Assembly: GCA_947650915.1 (NCBI GenBank)
Contig: CANSWY010000001.1
Span: 186,001-250,000 of the forward strand
DNA: 64,000 nucleotides
DNA from: an uncultured Eggerthellaceae bacterium
Lineage (GTDB): Bacteria; Actinomycetota; Coriobacteriia; Coriobacteriales; Eggerthellaceae
Reading direction: 5' to 3'
Below the pieces are notes generated by a model. That model was not told where the DNA came from and did no database searches. It worked only from the letters and a program-made list of their open reading frames with translations. Of the stretch, positions 22,663-31,102 are shown in pieces. Positions within the stretch are counted from its first letter, which is position 1, and each line of letters begins with the position of its first letter. The position numbers were made by a program, and so were the translations under genes.

Positions 22663-23961
22663 ATGACGGCTCCTCGGCGCAACAGCACGGCGAAGGCCAA
22701 GAAGGCCGCTGTCTCTCTCCGCGATCATGTGCGCAACAAGAAGATCGCGGGCATGCTGGCGATCTTCATCGTCATCGTCGCGGCCTTCGTTGCTGGATTC
22801 GCGCTGCGCTCCAATGTTCAGCTCTCGGAGCTTCTGGGCTTCAGCGTGGGCACGGAGAGCGCAGCCACGGGCAAGACGGCCAGTCAGCAGAAGACCACCT
22901 ACGACGCCATCTCTGCCAGAGTGGACGAGGTGGAGGACATTCTTGACACCTACAGCATGGATACCATCGAATTGTCCGCGGCCACTGATTCCATGCTGGC
23001 CGACCTCTTGAAGGCCACGGGAGACCCGTTCGCGGAATACTACGATCAACAGCGTTATGAGGATTACATCAAGGAATCAGTGAGCAACGGCTACAAGGGC
23101 ATCGGCGTCCTGTTCGGGGATTACAACGGGCGCGCTTATGCCATTGACATTCTGGCGGGATCGGAGGCCCAGGCCAAAGGCGTCACGAAAGGGGATTTCG
23201 TCGAAGCCATCAACGGGGATTCCGATCATGCATGGTCAGCCTCTGAGGTCATCGGCGCGCTGGGCAAGTTGGAGGGCGATGACGTGGTGGTCACGTGGAT
23301 GCGCCCCATCAGCATGGATGCTGAGAACGGCAACGAGTTCACCACCACGCTGGAGTGCCGCGAATATGATGCGGTGAATGTCACCAGCTCCCTCATGGAC
23401 GAGAACGTGGGCTACATCCGTCTGCGCCAGATGACCTCCAATGCGAGCGATCTGGTCAAGCGTGCGATCCAGGAACTCACCGCTCAGGGTGCCCAGGCGT
23501 TCGTGCTGGACATCCGGGACAATCCGGGCGGATACCTCACGCAATCATTGGATGCCGCCAGCCTCTTCGTGCCCTCGGGCACTTTGGTGGGGATCGAGAC
23601 GCTGGATGGGGTCAACACGCGCACGGCCAGCGGGACCACGGTCACGTCATTGCCGTTGGTGGTGCTGGTGAACGGGTACACGTCTGCTGCTGCCGAAGTG
23701 CTGGCGGCGGCGCTGCAGGACAATCAGCGCGCCACCACGGTCGGGCAGACCACCATGGGCAAAGGTTCCGTCCAAGTGGTGCGCGAGCTCACGTTCGGCG
23801 GTGCCATCAGATACACAGCGGCTTATTATCTGGCACCGTCAGGGCGGGCCATCAACGGCAACGGCGTCACGCCGGAGCTGATCGTCGGCTCCACTGGTGA
23901 TGATGATACCCAGCTTCTGGTGTCCCTGGACACGGCGCGGTCCTTGATCGGGACGGAATAG
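22663..23961 (+). CDS. ctpA: S41-family C-terminal processing peptidase
   Basis: A membrane-anchored serine protease of the tail-specific family, 432 residues. A single helix at about 30-48 would place the rest outside the cell. A PDZ domain (about 125-215) precedes the S41 catalytic domain, with catalytic Ser in NGYTSAAAEVLA and Lys in TTMGKGSVQ, 26-28 residues later. Linkage to ftsEX is common and suggests a role in turnover of septal or envelope proteins. ATG 22663 has no strong binding site; coupling to ftsX is possible. Confidence 0.88.
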   Translation: MTAPRRNSTAKAKKAAVSLRDHVRNKKIAGMLAIFIVIVAAFVAGFALRSNVQLSELLGFSVGTESAATGKTASQQKTTYDAISARVDEVEDILDTYSMDTIELSAATDSMLADLLKATGDPFAEYYDQQRYEDYIKESVSNGYKGIGVLFGDYNGRAYAIDILAGSEAQAKGVTKGDFVEAINGDSDHAWSASEVIGALGKLEGDDVVVTWMRPISMDAENGNEFTTTLECREYDAVNVTSSLMDENVGYIRLRQMTSNASDLVKRAIQELTAQGAQAFVLDIRDNPGGYLTQSLDAASLFVPSGTLVGIETLDGVNTRTASGTTVTSLPLVVLVNGYTSAAAEVLAAALQDNQRATTVGQTTMGKGSVQVVRELTFGGAIRYTAAYYLAPSGRAINGNGVTPELIVGSTGDDDTQLLVSLDTARSLIGTE

Positions 23962-23964
23962 CCC

Positions 23965-25998
23965 GTGGGCCGGAAGAGGTCCCATGCCCGCCGCGGACCC
24001 ACGCGGGGAAAGCCGCGCGCGTGTGCGCGCGGCATCCTGGAGATGAACCCGCGCGGATTCGGCTTCGTGAAGACGTCCGCCGGCGAGTTCTTCATCCCGC
24101 GCTCGAAGGAGGGCGGCGCATTCGATGGGGATGTGGTGGAAGTGGTGCCCACGCGCCGCGAAGGGTCCCGTTCCTACCGGGAGAAGCGTGACCGACAAGC
24201 TGCGGGCCAGCGCCAGGAAGGGCGCGTGGTGAACGTTGTGGAGCGCGCTCATGCCTCTGTGGTGGGCCGCTACGACGTGGCAGAGCCGTTCGGCATCGTG
24301 GTGCCCTTGGACCCGCGCATCCGCCATGACATCTTCACGCGCCGCTCTGATGCTCCCCATGTGGCGGACGGCTCCATCGTGAGGGTGTCCATCACCGAAT
24401 ACCCCACGCGCAAGAGCGCTGCCTGCGGCGTGGTGGAAGAGGTCATCGGCAGCGCGGATGACACGGCGCTCCTGATCGAACAGGTGATCGCGGCGCACAA
24501 GCTTCCTACGGCGTTCTCCGAGGCTGCGCTCGATGAGTCTGAGGCGTGCGATGCGGGCATTGAAGCGGCGCTGGCTGAAGGCTATGCGGACATGCGGGAT
24601 CGCTTCACGTTCACCATCGACCCGAAAGACGCGCGCGATTTCGACGATGCGCTCTCCGTGGAGGACGTCTCTGCCGACCCGGCGGCTCCTGCTGGGGCGA
24701 AGACGCGTCTGGGCGTGCATATCGCGGACGTGTCCCATTACGTGGACCTGGGAAGCGCGTTGGACCTGCAAGCGCGCGAACGCGCCTGCAGCGTGTATCT
24801 GCCGGACCGCGTCATTCCCATGCTGCCGGAGCGGCTCTCGAACGGCATCTGTTCGTTGAACCCGGGGGAGGACCGGCTCTGCATGACCGTCGACCTGTAT
24901 CTGGACAGCGCGGGGAAGCTGGTGGCGCACGAGGTGTTCCCGGCGGTCATGCGCTCCCGTGCGCGCCTTGATTACGGCCAGGCGCAGGACATCCTGGAGG
25001 GCAGGGGCGCGGAGACGGGGATCGCGCCGGAACTGCTGGACGCGCTCGTCCCGCGCATCAAGGCAGCGGACGCGATCGCCCGGGCGCGGCTGATTGCGCG
25101 CTTGGAAACGGGCGGACTTGAGTTCCACACGAAAGAAGCGAAGATCAAGCTGGACGCTTCGGGGGAACCCGTTGGCGTCATCGTGCGGGAGAAGACGGAT
25201 GCCACCATGCTCATCGAAGAGGCCATGGTCTTCGCGAACGAAACGGTGGCGCGCCATTTGGAAGAGCGGGAATATCCCTGCGCGTTCCGTGACCACGAAC
25301 CGCCGCCGGCGGACGGCCTGGCAGGCCTCATCCCAGTCTTCCAGGAGTTCAAATGGTTCACGCCCGCCATGGCGCGCAGATTGGCGGTGGCGGACCCCTA
25401 TGTCATCCAGGAGGTTCTCAGCGCCGTTGAGGGGCACCTTGAAGAGACGCTGGTCTCCACGCTGCTCCTCCGGTGCATGTCGCGCGCGTTGTACCGGATG
25501 GACAACGTGGGGCATTATGGTCTGGGCCTTGATTCCTACTGCCACTTCACCAGCCCCATCCGCCGTTATCCCGATCTCATGGTGCATCGCGTGCTCAAAT
25601 GCGCATGGAAGCGCGACCAGCGCACCGCGGCTTCCCTGAAGGACCAGATGCGCGCTTCGTGCGAACATTGCTCTGCGAAGGAGCGCGAAGCCGAGGCGGC
25701 GTCTCAAGAGGCCACGCGCGCGCTCATGTGTGTGTTCATGGCATCGAAGGTGGGGGAGACGTTCCCGGCCACCGTGTCCGGAGTGGCCAGCCACGGGCTC
25801 TATGTGGAACTGGAGACGTGCGCTGAGGGGCTCATTCCCGTGCGCACGCTGGGGGATGAATACTTCGCCTTCGATCCGGTGCGCCTCACGCTCACCGGCG
25901 TGGATTCCGGCACATCGTTCCGGTTGGGGGATGCCATCGCCGTGCGCCTCACCTCAGCCGATGCGCTGCTCTCACGGCTCACGTTCGCGCTCGCGTGA
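23965..25998 (+). CDS. rnr: ribonuclease R
   Basis: Processive 3'-5' exoribonuclease, 677 residues. Cold-shock-type OB domains occupy about 25-200, followed by the RNB catalytic domain (IDPKDARDFDDALS, with the Asp cluster, and SPIRRYPDLMVHR) and a C-terminal S1 domain (VGETFPATVSGVASHGLYVEL). It lacks the N-terminal HTH and the long basic tail of E. coli RNase R, so it is shorter than usual. The GTG start is three bases after ctpA. Confidence 0.93.
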   Translation: MGRKRSHARRGPTRGKPRACARGILEMNPRGFGFVKTSAGEFFIPRSKEGGAFDGDVVEVVPTRREGSRSYREKRDRQAAGQRQEGRVVNVVERAHASVVGRYDVAEPFGIVVPLDPRIRHDIFTRRSDAPHVADGSIVRVSITEYPTRKSAACGVVEEVIGSADDTALLIEQVIAAHKLPTAFSEAALDESEACDAGIEAALAEGYADMRDRFTFTIDPKDARDFDDALSVEDVSADPAAPAGAKTRLGVHIADVSHYVDLGSALDLQARERACSVYLPDRVIPMLPERLSNGICSLNPGEDRLCMTVDLYLDSAGKLVAHEVFPAVMRSRARLDYGQAQDILEGRGAETGIAPELLDALVPRIKAADAIARARLIARLETGGLEFHTKEAKIKLDASGEPVGVIVREKTDATMLIEEAMVFANETVARHLEEREYPCAFRDHEPPPADGLAGLIPVFQEFKWFTPAMARRLAVADPYVIQEVLSAVEGHLEETLVSTLLLRCMSRALYRMDNVGHYGLGLDSYCHFTSPIRRYPDLMVHRVLKCAWKRDQRTAASLKDQMRASCEHCSAKEREAEAASQEATRALMCVFMASKVGETFPATVSGVASHGLYVELETCAEGLIPVRTLGDEYFAFDPVRLTLTGVDSGTSFRLGDAIAVRLTSADALLSRLTFALA

Positions 25999-26007
25999 CG
26001 CAGGTCG

Positions 26008-26013
26008 TATAAT
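26008..26013 (+). promoter_or_regulatory. consensus -10 (TATAAT) for efp
   Basis: A perfect TATAAT, ten bases after the rnr stop, with a weak TTCGCG 18 bases upstream as a possible -35. Confidence 0.6.
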
Positions 26014-26049
26014 GCATGACTGCTGACTCAAGATGAAAGGAACGTGAAA

Positions 26050-26613
26050 GTGGCAAGCGTATCTACCGCGGATTTCCGCAACGGGATGTGCATCATCAAC
26101 AACGGCAAGATGTGCACCATCGTCGAATTCCAGCACGTGAAGCCCGGCAAGGGCGGCGCATTCGTCCGCACGAAGCTGAAGGACATCAAGACCGGCCGCG
26201 TGGTGGATTACACCTTCAACTCCGGCACCAAGTTCGATTCGGTGCGCCTGGAGACGAAGAAGATGCAGTATCTCTACAACGATGGCTCTGATTTCAACTT
26301 CATGGACAATGACACCTATGAGCAGATGGCCATTCCTGCTGCCACGGTGGGGGATGCAGCCAAGTGGCTCAAGGAGAACGATGAGGCGTCGCTTCTGTAT
26401 GCAGGTGATGAGCTGATCTCCATCGAGCCGCCCATGTTCGTGGAACTGGAGGTCACGCACACCGAGCCCGGTTTCAAGGGGGACACCGCCACCAGCACCA
26501 CTAAACCCGCCACCCTTGAGACGGGCATCGAAGTGCAGGTGCCCACTTTCATTGAGATCGGGGACGTGCTGCAGATGGACACGCGCGATGGCAGGTTCAT
26601 CAAGCGCGTGTAG
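26050..26613 (+). CDS. efp: elongation factor P
   Basis: Relieves ribosome stalling at polyproline stretches. It is 187 residues with three OB-like domains; the loop with the tip residue reads HVKPGKGGAFVRTKL, and STADFRNGM at the start is characteristic. GTG 26050 was chosen over GTG 26044 because AAAGGA (26035-26040) is then nine bases away and the length matches the family. The tip Lys in PGKGG is present, but no epmA/earP-type partner gene is in the window. Confidence 0.95.
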   Translation: MASVSTADFRNGMCIINNGKMCTIVEFQHVKPGKGGAFVRTKLKDIKTGRVVDYTFNSGTKFDSVRLETKKMQYLYNDGSDFNFMDNDTYEQMAIPAATVGDAAKWLKENDEASLLYAGDELISIEPPMFVELEVTHTEPGFKGDTATSTTKPATLETGIEVQVPTFIEIGDVLQMDTRDGRFIKRV

Positions 26614-26641
26614 CGCCCCTCATCCGCTTCACCGTTCTGTC

Positions 26642-26675
26642 GGGACGCTGGACATCGGTTCGGCGTCCCTTGTTC
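26642..26675 (+). terminator. terminator after efp
   Basis: GGGACGC (26642-26648) pairs with GCGTCCC (26663-26669) and is followed by TTGTTCT. Confidence 0.6.
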
Positions 26676-26681
26676 TATAAT
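26676..26681 (+). promoter_or_regulatory. -10 (TATAAT) for the carboxylase operon
   Basis: A perfect TATAAT 53 bases before the carboxyltransferase start, immediately after the efp terminator. The -35 region would lie in the terminator stem; TGGACA at 26649-26654 is too far (21 bases), so the -35 is unclear. Confidence 0.55.
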
Positions 26682-26733
26682 GGGACGTTCGAAAACGAGG
26701 ACTTTGATACGTTCACATAAAGGAGGTGCGCCT

Positions 26734-28626
26734 ATGGCCAGACTTCAGATCATGGACACCACCATTCGCGATGGCCAGCAGAGCCTGTGGGCCACGCGCA
26801 TGCAGATAGGGGAGATGCTGCCCATCCTCCCGAAGATGGACAAGGTGGGATACTGGGCCATCGAAGCTTGGGGCGGTGCCACGTTCGATTCCTGTTTGCG
26901 CTTTTTGGATGAGAACCCGTGGGAACGTCTGCGCTCCATCAAGGCGAACACGCCGAACACGCCTTTGTCCATGCTCTCCCGCGGGCAGAACCTGGTGGGC
27001 TACAAGCATTATTCGCGGGATATCGTCTTCCACTTCATCGAAGCCGCGCATCGCAACGGCATCGAGGTTTTCCGCGTTTTCGATGCGCTGAACGACATCC
27101 GCAACGTGGTGGACAACGCTGAGGCCATCAAGGCTTGTGGCGCGCATTTCGAAGGCGCCATCTCCTACACCGTCTCTCCCGTGCACACCCTTGACAGCTT
27201 CCTGGAATACGGCCAGGCGCTGAAGGATCTGGGCGCGGACAGCATCGCCATCAAGGACATGGCGGGCATGCTCACGCCCTACCGGACCGAGCGCATGGTG
27301 AAGGCGTTCAACGCTGAGATCGGCCTGCCCGTGCACATCCATTGCCACTATGTGGGCGGCATGGCTCCAGCGAACATCATCAAGGCAGCTGAGGCGGGTG
27401 CCTCCATTGCGGACACCGCGCACGCGCCTCTTGCCTTCGGCAACTCCCATCCGGCAGTGGAGATGATCGTGGCGGCGTTCCAGGAGAGCCGCTATGACAC
27501 CGGGCTTGACCTTGACCTTCTGTTCGAAATATCCGAATACTGGGAAGAGATGCGCAAGCGCGGCCACTACAAGCGCGGCGTGTCGTCGCTCACGCACATG
27601 AAGGTGTATTCGCATCAGGTGCCGGGCGGCATGATGTCGAACCTCATGAGCCAGCTGGAGGTGCAGAAAGCGGCGGACCGCTTGCCTGAGGTGATGGCTG
27701 AGATCCCGAAGGTGCGCGCTGAGGTGGGGTATCCGCCGCTGGTCACGCCGCTTTCGCAGATCGTGGGAACGCAGGCGGTGTTCAATGTCCTCACCGGCAA
27801 ACGCTGGAGCGTCATCAGCAAAGAAATGAAAGACTACATCTGCGGCTTCTACGGCAAGGCTCCCGGCCGCATGGATCCGGCCATCGTGGCGAAGGTGACG
27901 GACGGGCAAGAGATCTTGGATCCGGACGTGGCTCCGGGCACGCTGGTCACCACCACCTACGAAGAGGTGGCAGCAGAGATAGGCGATCTGGCCCGCAGTG
28001 AGGAGGATGTGCTGATGTACGCGCTCTTCCCGAATGAGGCGCGCACGTATTTGAGCAAGCATCGCACATCCGAGAAAGTGGACTTCATGCTGGAGCAGGA
28101 GTCTTCAGGCACCAAGGAGGACGATTACGTGGACATCAATCAGATCAGGCAGCTGGCCGAGCTCGTTCAAGAGAGCGGCATCGGTGAGATCGTCGTGGAA
28201 GAGGAAGGCGTGCGCGTGGCCATCCGCATGCCCGGCGAAGGCGGGGAGGGTGCTGCGGCACCTCAAGCTCCGGCCATCGCTGCCGCACAGCCAGCCACCG
28301 CTTTGGCACCTGTCGCAGACCCGGCGCCTGCTGCTGATGAGCGTCCGTCCACGTGGTATCCGGTCACTGCTCCCATGGTGGGCACCTACTACGAAGCGCC
28401 CGCTCCTGGAGAGCCGCCCTTCGTGAAGGTGGGAGATGAAGTGGCTGCAGGTGAGACGCTCTGCATCGTGGAAGCCATGAAGCTCATGAACGAGATAACA
28501 GCTGAAGAGATGGGCACCGTGCGGGAGGTCTGCTTGGAAGACGCCACGCCTGTCGAGTTCGGCACCGTGCTCTTCTACGTGGAACCGCATGAGAAGTCCC
28601 AGGCCATTCCGCCGGAGCAGGCATGA
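26734..28626 (+). CDS. biotin-dependent carboxyltransferase fused to biotin carboxyl carrier protein (PycB/OadA-like)
   Basis: A 630-residue fusion. Residues 1-460 are a pyruvate/oxaloacetate-type carboxyltransferase (DTTIRDGQQSLWATRM at the start, the lysine in IKDMAGMLTP, metal ligands in VHIHCHYVGGMA). Residues about 465-500 resemble the N-terminus of AccB (QIRQLAELVQESGIGEIVVE), and after a Pro/Ala linker residues 550-620 are the biotinyl domain with EAMKLMNE. With the adjacent accC it would form a complete biotin carboxylase system, most likely a two-subunit pyruvate carboxylase or an oxaloacetate decarboxylase alpha chain. No membrane beta/gamma decarboxylase subunits are here. AAGGAGG precedes ATG 26734. 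Confidence 0.85.
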   Translation: MARLQIMDTTIRDGQQSLWATRMQIGEMLPILPKMDKVGYWAIEAWGGATFDSCLRFLDENPWERLRSIKANTPNTPLSMLSRGQNLVGYKHYSRDIVFHFIEAAHRNGIEVFRVFDALNDIRNVVDNAEAIKACGAHFEGAISYTVSPVHTLDSFLEYGQALKDLGADSIAIKDMAGMLTPYRTERMVKAFNAEIGLPVHIHCHYVGGMAPANIIKAAEAGASIADTAHAPLAFGNSHPAVEMIVAAFQESRYDTGLDLDLLFEISEYWEEMRKRGHYKRGVSSLTHMKVYSHQVPGGMMSNLMSQLEVQKAADRLPEVMAEIPKVRAEVGYPPLVTPLSQIVGTQAVFNVLTGKRWSVISKEMKDYICGFYGKAPGRMDPAIVAKVTDGQEILDPDVAPGTLVTTTYEEVAAEIGDLARSEEDVLMYALFPNEARTYLSKHRTSEKVDFMLEQESSGTKEDDYVDINQIRQLAELVQESGIGEIVVEEEGVRVAIRMPGEGGEGAAAPQAPAIAAAQPATALAPVADPAPAADERPSTWYPVTAPMVGTYYEAPAPGEPPFVKVGDEVAAGETLCIVEAMKLMNEITAEEMGTVREVCLEDATPVEFGTVLFYVEPHEKSQAIPPEQA

Positions 28627-29978
28627 TGTTCAAGAAGATCCTGGTCGCCAACAGAGGTGAAGTGGCGTTGCGCGTGATGCGCGCGGCGCGCGAGCTGGGC
28701 GTGGAATGCGTGGCGGTCTACTCCACCGAAGATGCGGACACGCTGCCGGTGCGCTATGCGGACGAGGCGGTCTGCATCGGCCCGGCCCCATCTGCGCAAA
28801 GCTATCTGCAGATGTCCAACATCATAGAAGCAGCGAAGATGACCGGAGCCGAAGCCATCCATCCGGGATACGGCTTTCTTGCTGAGAACGCTGAGTTCGC
28901 GCGTGCCTGCGCAGAAGAGGGCATCGTCTTCATCGGTCCTTCGGCTGAATGCATCGAGAAGATGGGCGACAAGGCCACGGCGCGCAAGACCATGGCCGGC
29001 TGCGGCGTGCCCACCGTTCCTGGTTCAGATGGCCTTTGTGACACGGTGGAAGAGGCCCGCGCCTTCGCCGAGCGCGTGGGTTATCCGGTGCTCATCAAGG
29101 CCACGGCCGGCGGCGGCGGCAAGGGCATGCGCGAGGCGCATTCGCCTGAAGAGCTGGACAGCCAATACCAGGCCGCGCGCACCGAAGCGGGCGCGGCATT
29201 CGGCGATGACGGGGTGTACCTGGAGAAGCTGGTGCTCCGTCCGCGCCACGTTGAGATCCAGGTCTTGGCGGATGACCATGAGAACCGCATCGCGCTCTGC
29301 GAACGCGATTGCTCCATCCAGCGCAGGCATCAGAAGCTCTTGGAAGAGGCGCCTTCTCCGGCATTGGATGAGGAGACGCGCCGCCAGATGGGCGTGGCCG
29401 CCATCCGCGCCGTGCGGGCGGTGGACTACCGCAATGCGGGCACCATCGAGTTCCTGCTGGATGAGCGCGGTGAATTCTACTTCATGGAGATGAACACGCG
29501 CGTCCAGGTGGAGCATCCGGTGACGGAGATGATCACGGACACGGACATCATCAAGGAGCAGATCCGCATCGCTGCCGGAGAGCCCATCAGCGCAGCCGAC
29601 CGTGCGCCGTTCACGCCGAATGGGCACGCCATCGAGATGCGCATCAACGCGGAAGACCCCGATCACGGCTTCAGGCCCTCGCCGGGCACGGTGACGAAGT
29701 TCCGCCTGCCGGGAGGCCCGGGCGTGCGCGTCGAGACGTTCGTCGAAGAAGGGTCCAAGATATCCCCGTACTATGATTCGCTGCTGGCGAAGTTGATCGT
29801 GCACGGGCAGGATCGGGCGGAAGCCATCGCGCGGGCGAAGCGCGCGCTGGATGAATTCCAGATAGAAGGCGTGGCCACCACCATCCCGTTCCACAAGCGC
29901 GTGCTGGACAATGAGGCGTTCGTGGCGGGAGAGGCCACCACGGATTTCATAGAGACCCAGATGGGAGATGTGCTATGA
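28626..29978 (+). CDS. accC: biotin carboxylase
   Basis: ATP-dependent carboxylation of biotin on the carrier domain of the preceding protein. It has 450 residues, with ATP-grasp elements KATAGGGGKGMR, the family start MFKKILVANRGEVALRV, and the active-site EMNTRVQVEHPVTE. ATG 28626 was preferred over ATG 28623 because GGAG at 28614-28617 is then eight bases away. The stop overlaps the next start by four bases. Confidence 0.95.
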   Translation: MFKKILVANRGEVALRVMRAARELGVECVAVYSTEDADTLPVRYADEAVCIGPAPSAQSYLQMSNIIEAAKMTGAEAIHPGYGFLAENAEFARACAEEGIVFIGPSAECIEKMGDKATARKTMAGCGVPTVPGSDGLCDTVEEARAFAERVGYPVLIKATAGGGGKGMREAHSPEELDSQYQAARTEAGAAFGDDGVYLEKLVLRPRHVEIQVLADDHENRIALCERDCSIQRRHQKLLEEAPSPALDEETRRQMGVAAIRAVRAVDYRNAGTIEFLLDERGEFYFMEMNTRVQVEHPVTEMITDTDIIKEQIRIAAGEPISAADRAPFTPNGHAIEMRINAEDPDHGFRPSPGTVTKFRLPGGPGVRVETFVEEGSKISPYYDSLLAKLIVHGQDRAEAIARAKRALDEFQIEGVATTIPFHKRVLDNEAFVAGEATTDFIETQMGDVL

Positions 29979-30331
29979 CGGATTCAGTGCAGGCGCAGAA
30001 CATGACCTTGGCGCCGGGCGTGGTGGACACCATCGTCTCCATCACCGCCTCTGAGACCGAAGGCGTGGCCAGCGTCGGTTCCCCGGTCACGTCCGGCATC
30101 CGCGCCATGTTCCAGGCAGGCCCGTCCACTTCAGGGATAGAGACGGTGCGCAATGAGGACGGCACGCTGGACGTTTCCTTGCATGTCAGCGTGTTCTACG
30201 GCACCGTCCTGCCCGATCTGGCCGACGAGCTGCGCCAAGCCATCGCGGAGGCGCTCAAGGTGCAGGTGGGAATGGATGTGAGCCGCGTGGACATCTACGT
30301 GGACGGCATCCAGTTCCCGTCCCGGTCCTGA
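29975..30331 (+). CDS. Asp23/Gls24 family envelope stress protein
   Basis: A 118-residue protein of the Asp23/Gls24 family: LAPGVVDTIVSITASETEGV at the start and VSRVDIYVDGIQFP at the end match the domain. Firmicutes members attach to the membrane or respond to alkaline stress. Position between accC and nusB is shared by many Gram-positive genomes. It overlaps accC by four bases, and nusB follows after five. Confidence 0.88.
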   Translation: MTDSVQAQNMTLAPGVVDTIVSITASETEGVASVGSPVTSGIRAMFQAGPSTSGIETVRNEDGTLDVSLHVSVFYGTVLPDLADELRQAIAEALKVQVGMDVSRVDIYVDGIQFPSRS

Positions 30332-30336
30332 CGGCC

Positions 30337-30795
30337 ATGGCGCACAAGCACGAACGCACCGGCGCGCGGCGCATCGCGTCGCAGGTCCTCTATTCGGCAG
30401 CCATCAGGAGCATGAGCGCTCAAGAGCTTTTGCGTTCCAACCTCATGGATTGCCTTGATGGGCCGCCTTCTGATTATGCCCTCAGGCTCATCACGGGCGT
30501 GGAGGAGCATGCAGAAGAGCTTGACGCCATCATCAACAAGGCAGCGAAGAACTGGACGCTTTCGCGCATGCCCATCATGGACGTGGCCATCATCCGCATT
30601 GCGTTGTATGAGATGCTCCATGTGGACGAGGTCCCGGTGTCCGTTTCGATCAATGAGGCGGTGGAGTTGGCGAAATGCTTCGGCGGTGAAGATGATTCGC
30701 CCAAGTTCGTGAACGGCATGCTGGGAGGCGTCGCGCGACAGATGGAAACGGACGCGGGCAAGGCTGCCACAGGCGCTTCGACGGAAGGAGCGTGA
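30337..30795 (+). CDS. nusB: transcription antitermination factor NusB
   Basis: With NusE/S10 it binds boxA RNA for rRNA antitermination. The 152-residue all-helical protein has the Arg-rich start (RTGARRIASQVLYSA), DVAIIRIALYEMLH, SVSINEAVELAK and KFVNGMLGGVAR. The last 15 residues are a loose tail. xseB starts one base after the stop. Confidence 0.93.
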   Translation: MAHKHERTGARRIASQVLYSAAIRSMSAQELLRSNLMDCLDGPPSDYALRLITGVEEHAEELDAIINKAAKNWTLSRMPIMDVAIIRIALYEMLHVDEVPVSVSINEAVELAKCFGGEDDSPKFVNGMLGGVARQMETDAGKAATGASTEGA

Positions 30796-30796
30796 G

Positions 30797-31102
30797 ATGG
30801 ACGGTCTTTCTTTCGATGAGGCGAAGGCGCGCTTGGATGAGATCGCGGATGCGGTGGAGGATCCGGCCATCTCATTGGATGACGCGCTGGCGTTGTATGA
30901 GGAGGCTGTGAAGATCGGCTTGCATGCATGCGAGGTGAGCGAACAGGACGTGCTCGCTGCTGATGAGGAGCCGCAGGCAGACGCGGATGCGGACGCAGAT
31001 GCTGCTGATGCGCCTCAGGAAGAGGCTTCTGGGATGGCGGCTCCAGCGGCGTCCGAGGAGTCGCAGACCTCCTTTCCAGATGAGGCCCTTTCAGGTGAAT
31101 GA
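30797..31102 (+). CDS. xseB: exodeoxyribonuclease VII small subunit
   Basis: Small subunit of ExoVII. Residues 4-55 carry the family pattern (LSFDEAKARLDEIADAVEDPAISLDDALALYEEA, shown as two adjoining helices). The remaining 45 residues are an acidic Ala/Asp/Glu tail not typical of the family. The large subunit xseA, usually adjacent, is not in the window. Order nusB-xseB-dxs is a common arrangement. It overlaps dxs by four bases. Confidence 0.85.
   Translation: MDGLSFDEAKARLDEIADAVEDPAISLDDALALYEEAVKIGLHACEVSEQDVLAADEEPQADADADADAADAPQEEASGMAAPAASEESQTSFPDEALSGE

Noticed and set aside
23839-25794. 651-residue minus-strand open frame
   Set aside because: Antisense to rnr; the RNase R motifs prove the plus strand codes.
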